A stretch of 64,000 nt of DNA. It comes from Lithobates sylvaticus. Lineage: Eukaryota > Chordata > Amphibia > Anura > Ranidae. The notes under the pieces are model-generated. The model worked only from the letters and a program-made list of their open reading frames with translations, had not been told where the DNA came from and did not search any database. Made by a program: the position numbers and the translations under genes. Below are positions 55,197-64,000 of the stretch, piece by piece. The stretch lies in NCBI GenBank assembly GCA_028564925.1, contig CM053030.1, positions 377,302,945-377,366,944 on the forward strand. Direction: 5' to 3'. The first letter of the stretch is position 1; the number at the start of each line of letters is the position of its first letter.

Positions 55197-56182
55197 TTAA
55201 CCACTTCAGCCCCGGAAGGATTTGCCCCCTTCCTGACCAGGCTATTTTTTGCGACACGGCACTGTGTCCTTTTAACTGACAATTGCGGGGTCGTCTGACG
55301 TTGTACACAAACAAAATGTATGTCCTTTTTTCTCCCACAAATAGAGCTTTCTTTTGGTGGTATTTGATCACCTCTGTGGTTTTAATTTTTTGCTCCATAA
55401 ACAAAAAAAGAGCGACAATTTTGAAAAGAACACAATATTTTGTAGTTTTTGCTATAATCAATATCCAAAAAATAAAATAAAAAATGTCTTCATCAGTTTA
55501 AGCCGATATATAATCTTACACATATTTTTGGTTAAAAAAAATCACAATAACCGTATATTGATTGGTTTTCGCAAAAGTTATAGCGTCTACAATATAGGGG
55601 ATAGATTTATGTCTTTTTTATTATTTTTTTTTTTTTTACTAGTAATGGCAGTGATCTGTGATTTTTATCAGGACTGCGACATTGTGGCGGACAGATCGGA
55701 CACTTTTGACACTATTTTGGGACCATTGACATTTATACAGTGATTAGAGCTAAAAATAGCCACTGATTACTGTATAAATGTCACTGGCAGGGAAGGGGTT
55801 AACACTAGGGGGCGATCAAGGGGTTAAATGTGTTCCCTAGGTGTGTTCTAACTATAGGGGGATGGCACTGACTGTGGGAAGAGACCAATCGGTGTTCCCA
55901 CTTAGTAGGAACACACAAGCTGTCTCCTCTCCCCTGGGAGAACTGGGATTTGTGTGTTTACACCCACACACCCCCGTTCTCATTCTGTCATGAGCGATCG
56001 CTGGTGCCCGGCAGACATCGCACCCAGTGGGCACGTGCATCAGCTCCGGGGACACGCATCGGGTGCACACGCCTGCTATGACATCTTAAAGGAGCGACAT
56101 ATAGCTACGGCAATTCGAGCAGCCGTGCCAACCTGCCACAGTATAACTGTATAACTGTGGCGGCTGGTCGGCTAGCGGTTAA
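55197..56182 (+). repeat. TTAACCACTTCAGCCCCGG repeat, copy E
   Basis: Begins TTAACCACTTCAGCCCCGGAAG and ends GTCGGCTAGCGGTTAA. Landmarks: CACAAATAGAGCTTTCTTTTGGTGG, GCAAAAGTTATAGCGTC, TTTATCAGGACTGCGACATTG, AACACTAGGGGGCG. It lies 13 bp after the hAT-type MITE's duplication. Confidence 0.8.
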
Positions 56183-56414
56183 CTTTGCGAAAATTATTTT
56201 TTACGTACCTTGGGTGAGTTTATGGTGTGAAGTTGTGCTCATCCAATCATGTGCAAGCAAAAGTTTTGTGTTTTCAATTTTCCTTGCATGTGATATTCTT
56301 TGTGAAGTAAATGTTCACTTAGCTTCACATTATTCACTTAGCTAAGTAATAATTTACTTTAAAGTGTAAAGTGAACATGCCCTACTCCTTTTGTAAATCT
56401 GTAAATCAACCCCA
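56183..56414. mobile_element. GGGGTTGATTTA MITE, right-half fragment
   Basis: Contains TTTCCTTGCATGTGATATTCTTTG, TTAGCTTCACATTATTCACTTAGC and ends TTTGTAAATCTGTAAATCAACCCC, as in the right half of the copy at 5156. The left end is missing. Confidence 0.6.
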
Positions 56415-56419
56415 ATATA

Positions 56420-57400
56420 TTAACCATTTGCCTACCGGGCACTTACACCCCCTTCTTGCCCAAGCCATTTTTCAGCTTTCAGCGCTTTACTTATTTTTCT
56501 GTCAGTAAATTTTGTAACTAAGTAAAATTTCACCTCCACTGATGTGCACTGATGAGGCGGCACTGATAGACACTGATAGGCTGAACTGGTGGACACTTAT
56601 GGGCACTGATTAGGTGGCACTGATGAGAAGGCACTAATATGCCGCACTTATGGACATTGATAAGTGGCATGGATATGTGGGACTGATGAGCACTTATAGG
56701 TGGCACTGATGGGCACTGTTAGGTGGCACTGATGGGCACTAATAGGCAGCACTGGTGGGCACTGATAGGCAGGCACTGGTGGGCACTGATAGGCAGCACA
56801 GATAGGCGGTACTGATGGGCACTGATGGGCATTGATGAGTGGCACTGATGGGCGACACTGATGGGCATTACTGACGGGCATTGATTGACAGCAGTGATGG
56901 GCATTGATAAACAGCACTGAAAGGCAGCACTGACTGGTATCGCTAATGGGTACTAATTGGTGGCACTTGTGGGCAGTGGTGGGCACTGATTGCTGCCACT
57001 GGTGGGCACTGAAATCTGGAATTGGTGGGCAATGGTGGGCACTAATTTGTGACACTATAGTGCAATATTGTAATCAGGGCACTGATGATCAGTGCCTTGA
57101 TTAAATTCCTAGATGTCCCCCCTGCATGGAGATGCCGCTGATCGGCTCTTCTCACCACACACTCTGTCAGTGTGAGGCGAGGAGAGACGATTACCAGCAC
57201 TTCCTTATTTACATGTGACCGGCTGTGATTGGACACAGCTGATCACATGGTTAAAAAGCCGTGATGCGTCTTTTTCCAGAGATCGGTGTCGCAAGCGCGT
57301 GAGAGCGGCCATTCTGGGACGCCGCCATATGACGGCATGCCAGAACGAGAGCCACACCGCCCTGTCATCATTTGACGGTGGGCGGGAGGCAAGATGTTAA
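56420..57400 (+). repeat. TTAACC-type repeat with minisatellite (copy G)
   Basis: Starts TTAACCATTTGCCTACCGGGCACTTACACCCCC and ends GGCGGGAGGCAAGATGTTAA. After the minisatellite come TGACCGGCTGTGATTGGACACAGCTGATCACATGG and CGCCGCCATATGACGGC. Same architecture as copies D and F; the CACAAATAGAG block of copy D is absent. Confidence 0.75.
56540..57065. repeat. Minisatellite, core GGCACTGATG (inside copy G)
   Basis: About 525 bp of 10-12 bp units such as GGTGGGCACTGATAGGCAGCACTGATG. Minus-strand frames rich in SAHQC and VPIS are translations of the repeat. Confidence 0.85.
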
Positions 57401-59114
57401 TAAACACAGGAATGTACGTGGCTAGACCCTGATAGTGCAATGTTTGAATTGTGTCCACAAATGTTTTATGCTGACCAATGGCCCATAAGTCCAAAACTCC
57501 ATTATTTTGTATACCTCATACAAAGTACTGCTTTTAAATGTATATCTACCCACTCCACATTCCAGCTTCCTCCTTTATCCAGCCCCAGTGGTCCTCTTCA
57601 AGCAGAATGACAGTCAATTACCATTTTTTCAGGCATTCAACCCAAACACACAGCCAAACACACCTGGAAGGCACACTATTAAGCTCACAGTACATGAAGC
57701 ACTGCTCAGTTGGGTAGGAATGCCAACCTCCCCATTGCTGAGAATGAGTAAGAAGCTGACATGACATTGCTGAACTAACCAGAAGACTCCAGGAAAAAGG
57801 AATATACAATGGAAAGAAATGTATTACATATTTTCTTTAAATTTCAAGATATATTTTGTGTTAATATTTTGCACACACTTCCATAACAAACCGCAATGCC
57901 TAGCATAGTTTATCATATTGTTCAGTGGCATTGTTAGGAAGTAGCAAAGTAAAGCATTATTACAGCTTTGAAACACATTGATCGCCTTTAAATAATAAGG
58001 CATCAAGAAAACTTGAAAAGGTCATTAGTCTTTCTGCTTGTGTGTCAAATATTAAATGCTTGAATGATATCACAAATAAACTCGAATGTTAGCATTTTCC
58101 TAAACAGATGTGACAGGTTTACTGATGATTACTTGTGAAATATAGGGCTTGTAAAAGAATGGATCCTCCATGGAATTTGCAGACTTGCCGACTGCACAGT
58201 GTGATCCATGGTGGGTTTTATATAAACATACATAAATATAAGTATTTATATATGGGTAAATACTTGCCATACACATTGACTGTGTAAAGCAACATACAAG
58301 TCAGGTAATAGATGTCTGAGAGATTTCACGAAGGCATTTAACTGTGAAAATACAAGCAAATTATTAGCTTCAAAAATGCCATTTAGAAGAAGACCCACCC
58401 ATGGAAGCATAATGAAATTGTTAATGTAGGTTGTACTCCAGGAAAGCAGAAAAATACTCAATGGGAATACAAACAGTATATTTAACTATTCTACCTTCTA
58501 AAATATTAGTAAAACTGTGTAGTTAATAGCCATGCTATTTTGCCAGAAAACACAGCCAGGTACTTGATCCCCAGAGCACCAGCACAGGTCAGGGAAGAAC
58601 ACCCACATCCCTAGGCTGGTGATTGGACAATAAAGGAGCAACAAACAATGAGTCACCACTCTGCTTTTTCCACCTGTCAGCATGTGCATTGCTTATTAGC
58701 TGCTGGTGCTGGCCCACTGTCTGTTACTGTACTTGCTGTACTGAAGGCTGATATCTGACCAAAGGCTGCAACTTACCTGTGTTACATTTAAAAAATAAAA
58801 ATCACGTTTTTCTTTTTACCATTATGAAAAAGCACTCCCTACATTATTGTTTTACATATTTCATTTAATAGAAGAACAACTCCACCCATAACTATTTTTA
58901 ATTAGGAAAGGGTATGATTCTTTGGTGGGCATTTACTGTTTATGTATCTTGGTTATAAAGGATTTCCCAAAAATCCCTTTTTTAAGTGCAATGATTGACA
59001 GACAGGAAGTAAACGGAAATCTCCCAGTAGTGATCCAAAAAGCAATGAACGCACACATGTAATAGCATTTAAGACCTTAGGTAGTGTGTTCTTGATTAGC
59101 AATCAACACACTGT
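57401..59114. other. Unique AT-rich DNA
   Basis: No gene recognised. 58880-59060 (AACTCCACCCATAAC, GACAGGAAGTAAACGGAAATCTCCC) resembles part of a short interspersed repeat. Confidence 0.5.
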
Positions 59115-59231
59115 GGGGTTGATTTACTAAAGTCAAATAGGTTATTCACTTTGTAAGGGAAGTTGCACTTTGCAAAATGAAAGTCACACTAGAGCTTAGT
59201 GAATGTGGTGAAGATTTACTTTGCAAATAAT
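59115..59231 (-). mobile_element. GGGGTTGATTTA MITE, reverse fragment
   Basis: GGGGTTGATTTACTAAAGTC, then TTCACTTTGTAAGGGAAG, GAGCTTAGTGAATGTGGTGAAG and TTTACTTTGCAAATAAT: the reverse complement of the right part of the copy at 5156. It ends abruptly. Confidence 0.65.
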
Positions 59232-59391
59232 GAGAAGGAGGGCACAAGCATATGGGCACGACAACACGGGCATGCGGTTGGCTCTCCCTTTCACAATTAA
59301 AAACACAAATAAAAAATGTACATAATTTTTAGGGTAATATGCTGAAATAGAAATAGGTGGGAAACGGGATTCAGGAGACTAGGATATGCCT

Positions 59392-59427
59392 CATGTGACC
59401 TTTGGGAAATTCCCAGAAGGTCACATG
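59392..59427. repeat. Hairpin CATGTGACCTT..AAGGTCACATG
   Basis: CATGTGACCTTTGGGAA and TTCCCAGAAGGTCACATG pair over 17 bp with one bulged base and a one-base spacer, giving an almost perfect palindrome. Confidence 0.8.
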
Positions 59428-59459
59428 ATGCATTGGAAAATTCTGGAAGCCGGGTTTAT

Positions 59460-59591
59460 TATAAATAGGACCCTGCTCTGAGGTAACTGCCAGTGGGTCT
59501 GTCACAGCTGAACGATCTCCACCTCACTGCTGTCATGTCCACTAAGTCCCTGGTAAGGCAAGTGCTTGAGCGGGCGGGTAGCAGTGGGTAG
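59460..59591 (+). promoter_or_regulatory. Promoter-like block: TATA box, short ORF, splice-donor-like site
   Basis: TATAAATAG at 59460 is followed after 75 bp by an ATG at 59535 in context GCTGTCATGTCC. The frame MSTKSLVRQVLERAGSSG ends after 18 codons, but CTGGTAAGG inside it is a fair 5' splice-site match. It could be the 5' end of a mobile element or simply chance; no product recognised. Confidence 0.2.
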
Positions 59592-59698
59592 CATACATTA
59601 AATTGTCAAGCTCATTTTTTATAATAAACCTAGAATCTAATAACTTGGCAAATCTGAGCACTGACAAGTAGACTTGGAAGACATGAGCAACACACTAG

Positions 59699-59701
<3 letters not shown>

Positions 59702-59744
<43 letters not shown>
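59702..59744. repeat. Microsatellite (AT)n
   Basis: About 21 AT units. Confidence 0.95.
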
Positions 59745-59747
<3 letters not shown>

Positions 59748-59760
59748 GGTAGATTTAAAA

Positions 59761-59925
59761 GTTAAATGGGTTGTAAACCCACGAAAAACCTTTTGTAGTG
59801 CAGCAGCCCTCCAGAGCCCCCTTTTACTTACCTGAACCTGATCATTTCAGCAACGGGGATGAGCAGAGCAGCTCCAGCCACTGTCTCGGGTCCTCATTGG
59901 CTTTTCTGACCTCTCTGTACGTTGA
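59761..59925 (+). repeat. GGTTGTAAACCC repeat, truncated
   Basis: GTTAAATGGGTTGTAAACCCACG, then TTTTACTTACCTGA and GGTCCTCATTGGCTTTTCTGACC, similar to the start of the repeat at 25975 and with an inverted splice-donor-like CTTACCTG. The right part is missing. Confidence 0.45.
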
Positions 59926-60817
59926 TAGTCATACTTAATGGGACTGAATTTTTTTAATTTATACTATAGAACTATTCCCACATCAATAACCCTTAACAGT
60001 ACCCTTTTCTGCAGGTGCTTGCTACCTCTTCCTCATTGCTTGCCTAGATGAAGATGACGTAGTCCTCGGTTCACCTGCACCACCTGTAGCCCTTTGGGAT
60101 AAACATACACATTACAGGAGGCTGCATGTAGGAAAGACTCTCTCAACATTCAGAGATTACATGCATGCACTGTAACTCTTCAGCGGGGGGTTCAGATGAG
60201 TTGTCAGAAAGTGGCAACCAGCAACTGAATCCAAGATGGCGGGACGGGAAAGAAAAAAAATGCTGAGTGCAAGGAAGACAATGTTCGACTTTATGGGCTT
60301 TTTTTAAGTTAGCAACTGCAGTACTTGTAGCTGCTTTTATTTTTTTAAAGCCCAGTGAAATTCCTTTTTAAATATTGTTTTGGGTTGGTGTTCACTCACC
60401 CTGAATATACATGGCTTTTTCTGCTGAATATGTTTTGAAGTAAATAGCGTAATTAAACTCCAAATGATGAAAGACTGAAGAACTTCATTTTCTCTCTTTT
60501 GCCTCCATTTTACAAATTACTATATAGATTGCAACCTTCAGCGTGTTATATGATGTTTACTTCCTAGATTTCTGTTGGTGTAGAATGAAGAAGTAATACA
60601 TATTCACAACATTTTTCACATAATTACAGAGCTCCAGCCCCATTAAGCAATTTGCCATCTTTCTACTGGACCCAGCATTGCCCGTTCAGCACATTAGAAA
60701 AAATTGATAGCACAATTATGGAGAACACAGATCACAAACATTTCCCAGTAATTATTTCTACAAGCCCACTGAATTGATAACAACATGTCCTGACTACAAA
60801 GTTAAAGGTTCTTGTTA
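59926..60817. other. Unique DNA, right half possibly constrained
   Basis: 60620-60790 (CATTAAGCAATTTGCCATC, ATTGATAGCACAATTATGG, CCCAGTAATTATTTCTACAAG) is moderately complex, repeat-free and carries several TAATTA/ATTGAT-type motifs, the style of a conserved non-coding element. This is only an impression. Confidence 0.35.
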
Positions 60818-61035
60818 CTTTTTTTTTTTTTTTTTTAAGCAAAATCCGTTTTTATTGATTTTGTTTTAATAACCAAAATGATATTTATTCTTTTACACAA
60901 AATGCATTGAACAAAACAAGCTTCACCATCACTACAATCACTTCTGTCAATGTTCATCCAACTGAAATTGTAAAAAAAATAACAAGATGACCTGATTCTT
61001 GAAAGGCAACTACATTTTTCACACAAAAACTGCCA
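60818..61035 (-). mobile_element. Retroposed poly(A)-ended sequence (minus strand)
   Basis: The minus strand reads AAAATCAATAAAAACGGATTTTGCTT followed by about 18 A: a polyadenylation signal 20 nt before a poly(A) tail. A second AATAAA lies 30 nt upstream. This is the 3' end of a reverse-transcribed RNA (processed pseudogene or LINE/SINE). The plus-strand T-run sits next to TTCTTGTTAC; no matching duplication was found at the other end. Parent gene not identified. Confidence 0.55.
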
Positions 61036-63100
61036 GCCTTGCCCTCCCTAGCCCCTTAATCTAATATGGATAGAACCTCCCTGTCACTATGTATACTTAC
61101 CTCTCCATGATGTTTATATGCTGATGAAGGTGCAGAAATCTCTAGTGATTCTTGTACCTTCACACTAACTCCTCACTGACATGAATCAGACTGTACTCCT
61201 AGCAACTCTATTGTAGAAGTATGAACAATGAGGAGTTATGCTAAGTTGAAGGCATCAATGGGGAACTAAAATGTAGATATTGCAAGAGGCCACCACTGTC
61301 ACAGAGAGGTATGAATGCACTGGAGTTGGGCATGGGTAGGGTTCTAGCTTATATCAGGTTGGGAGAGGGGGCTAGGTGTTTTGTAAAAAAAAAAAAATGT
61401 ACTTATACTGGAAGTTTTTTTAATAGAACTAGCACAGTCCAGCATGATATGGATAACCAAAAACATGCACCAAACCTGTGTGGAAAAAGTATGTCATACA
61501 TCACTTTAAATAACACCTTGGCAAAATGTTTAAGGTATCAAACTGCTCAAATACAATAATAGTTCTACAAATATGGAACTTGTCTAGTCAGGGTGTAACT
61601 CTCTTTTTAGTTCTGTTATTGTTGTCCCATGATTATTGCAGTAGTAATTTGGATTGAAAGCCAAACAATTGGAATCCTAGAAAAAATGAATACTGTTATT
61701 ATTCAATAGCCTATTTGTTTGGAGTTTTTAAACTTACGGGTGCCATCTGAAAAACCTTTGCATACTTTCATTGAAGCCAAACTCTAGGCAAAGATAGCGA
61801 AATCTGCTTTATTTCTTTTGAAAATGCTTCTAAAATTCAGATTTTAGAAAAATGTTATGCACTGTCATATAACCCTCCTTAGGGCCTCTTTCACCGGGGG
61901 AGAGTGTTAAATGCATACTACAACACTGCAACATGCTCTCTGTTGCTCCATTGATTTGTTGATGACATCCCATTGAGATGCCATGACATTGCCACTTTGA
62001 AACCAAGGAACCCTGTGAGGTACCCTGTGATGGACTCTTTCTTCAATGAATAAATGGCATCCTTGTCACCAGGAAGCAATTAGAGAACTGCAAGAAAAAC
62101 TTTCCACACTACAGACCATAAGAGGAAGATTCAGATCAAGTCTTTCATGCAGTTTCAGGTGAGTAATTTGGATTTTTTTTATTTAAATTTTTTTATAATA
62201 ATCTGTAATTTTCTAAAGGAATTTGAAGTGGAGGGGATATTTTTTACTTGTTTTAAATACCTGGATATGAGCATGAGATTTAACATTTTGTGCACAATAG
62301 GGGAATATATTCTGAGTAGCTGGTTTAGTAAATTAACTGATACTGTTTATTTAGCATACTGGATGTTCACAGAGCTTAACAAATAGAATAAAGCTGTGTT
62401 TGCTTCATTCAACTACCCATACGCTTATAAAATGCAGTTTTAATACATACATGATTTGACACACTGTATAAACGCAACACAGGTTCATCTACTTCAATTC
62501 TCTTTGCAGAAGTGAATTGCCTTTACTCCTTTAGTGCATAAACAACAATTTATTTACTTTTCCGTCAAGTAACCAACATGACTATTTTTACTATCATAAT
62601 TACTTTAATTAAGAAAAAAAGAAAAAGAAAAAAATCAGCAGAAAATAGTTTCTCTTTATGGTACAACAACCTATCAATTTCATTGACAGCCATGTTATGG
62701 GCCTGATTTACATAAGGTCTTAATTTTGCTTGTCAGTTTCAAGTAATACAACAGGGATATCTTTTCCTAATTAAATAAAATATATATATATATATATCCT
62801 GCATATACACACACGCATCCTTAAAACCATATAAGTGTACATTTGGGATTTTAGAATGGAATCAGGTAATTTATATAATATTGTAAAGTAATTTCAGTGT
62901 TTAATCATGTTGTCCTATTTATTGTCAATTGTTTAAGCTTTAAAATGTGTAAGTACAGTGTGTTAAAAAGAAATACTAAGATCATAGATTTACAGTAGAA
63001 CTCTAGTGAAAAATAATTTCATTTTGGGTAGAGTGGGAATATATTTTATATTCTTGTGTACATGACAAGAAGTGAAAGGTACACCTCTCCAAAAGTATGG
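61036..63100. other. Unique AT-rich DNA
   Basis: Contains (AT)n at 62779-62797. No gene recognised; the open frame at 62147-62386 is AT-rich with no domain. Confidence 0.55.
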
Positions 63101-63330
63101 AGAAATTCAATGTTTAACAATTGTCTCAGATGTAAAGTGCTTTTGGATTACCCTCAACATCTTTTTGGATGACAGCTGCAAAACTCTAAACGTTTGCCAA
63201 ATGGTCACCAGTACAGAAAGGGACAGGAAATGTCCCTAAGAGAGACACAGATAGCAATAAAAACCTGACTTTGATATTTCCACACTCTATAAAAATGTAA
63301 AAAGTTTCAGCTGGAGTTGTATTTTCATTT
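63101..63330. repeat. Short interspersed repeat fragment
   Basis: GGATGACAGCTGCAAAACTC, CAGTACAGAAAGGGACAGGAAATGTCCC, GACACAGATAGCAATAAAAACC, CACACTCTATAAAAATG and GTTTCAGCTGGAGTTG; the same order, diverged, appears at 43430-43720. Confidence 0.4.
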
Positions 63331-63537
63331 TATTTACATGATCATTCCTGGTCAGGTGAAATAGAAGATTTTTGGCATATAAAAATATCCAGTACTTTTT
63401 CCTTATCTGTTATATTACTTCCTAAAATATCTAATTCTCTAATGCTAGTTTAAAACATGTCTGGTTGATCAGGGAGATGATTGATCTTTTATTCATTTAT
63501 AGTTTTCAATAATGAAAACAGTGAATAGGCAAAGTCC

Positions 63538-63700
63538 TAAGGCCACTTTCACATTGGGGCTGGGTAAAGTGCCGCTTGTTTTAGCAACGCTTTACCGCTG
63601 TTATAGCAGCGATTTTTGGCTGATAGCGGAGCACTTTTAACCCCCGATAGCGGTCAAGGAAAGGGTTAAAAGCACCCTAAAAGCGTGAATATACAAATCC
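63538..63700. repeat. AAGGCCACTTTCACATTGGGGC repeat, partial
   Basis: Starts AAGGCCACTTTCACATTGGGGC and continues with GCTTTACCGCTGTTATAGCAGCG, GCACTTTTAACCC and AAAGGGTTAAAAGC. Motifs GCACTTTTAACCC and GGGTTAAAAGC are inverted to each other. Confidence 0.5.
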
Positions 63701-63759
63701 AGAAATAAAGGTTGGGTCAAAGTAAACAAAGGTTTACAAGGCAGTTTTTGGTATTCAAA

Positions 63760-64000
63760 TCGTTAAAGTGTATTTAAACCCAAAATAAAAATGTATTATT
63801 TTGCAGTTTACCAGTTCTTGGATGAGGTTGATCTCTTTTTTCTCTTTTTTAAAATCTTTTTCTCTGGTGATGCTTCGAATAGGTGATTGGAATGAATCCT
63901 GTCCCTGGATAGCTACACTCATGTCTCGACTGCATTTATGAAAGAAGCCATGGTTGCCACCGAGGCTTCAAAAATGTCACTCATCACTCAGCTCAGTAGA
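63760..64000 (+). repeat. TTAAAGTGTATTTAAACCC repeat, cut by window end
   Basis: GTTAAAGTGTATTTAAACCCAAAATAAAAATG is the usual start of a short frog repeat with a pyrimidine-rich interior. The right end lies outside the window. Confidence 0.5.

Overview
The window looks like non-coding, repeat-rich DNA from a large vertebrate genome, most likely a true frog (Ranidae). I see no convincing host exon, tRNA, rRNA or CRISPR array. The reasons for calling a frog are: an amphibian-style L1/Tx1 LINE 3' half with a CWRCGEE..GTLLHILWSC zinc-knuckle tail, a Tc1-like transposase relic, Harbinger-like MITEs beginning with TACACACGGTCGGA, hAT-type MITEs with perfect 8-bp target duplications, and many moderately long repeats bounded by TTAACCACTT, TTAACCTCCC or TTAAAGTGG. 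I recognise these last sequences as typical of ranid assemblies, but I have not checked them against a database. || Layout. 1-9.5 kb: a 1.9-kb near-palindromic (foldback) DNA element at 2025-3923, a 425-bp Harbinger-like MITE, a composite repeat containing a GC-rich hairpin and a 21-bp minisatellite, and two copies of a ~940-bp TTAACCACTTCAGCCCCGG repeat in inverted orientation (6591-7535 and 8309-9245). 9.5-16.2 kb: a run of TTAAAG-bounded repeats, a decayed relative of the foldback arm, a minisatellite-bearing repeat and a TTAACCTCCCTGGCGG element. 16-30 kb: mostly unique AT-rich sequence with scattered MITEs, including three-part hAT insertions at 27563-27698 and 28787-29340. 30.3-32.7 kb: a 5'-truncated LINE with an 18-bp target duplication, itself split by a 703-bp insertion with its own 12-bp duplication. 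33-43.2 kb: densest repeat block (TTAACCRCTT repeats, Tc1 relic, Penelope-like segment with a hammerhead-like fold, L2-type LINE tail, and two copies of a ~330-bp segment 1.7 kb apart). 43-52 kb: sparser; 49.0-51.9 kb is the longest repeat-poor interval. 52-57.4 kb: nested MITE, hAT MITE and two more TTAACC-type repeats. 57.4-64 kb: mostly unique AT-rich DNA with fragments. || How parts work together: there is no gene system. What can be read is insertion history. Several insertions can be ordered because one interrupts another, and six insertions carry exact target duplications. The most unusual object is the foldback element. Its two arms each carry a TATA box, a short basic-protein-like reading stretch and an AATAAA signal, arranged as two mirror-image divergent mini-transcription units around a ~70-bp centre. 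Second is a hammerhead-ribozyme-like fold on the minus strand at 37179-37245. || Limits: family names for unnumbered repeats rest on motif recognition only, boundaries of repeats without target duplications are approximate, and copy number, age and expression cannot be judged from one window.
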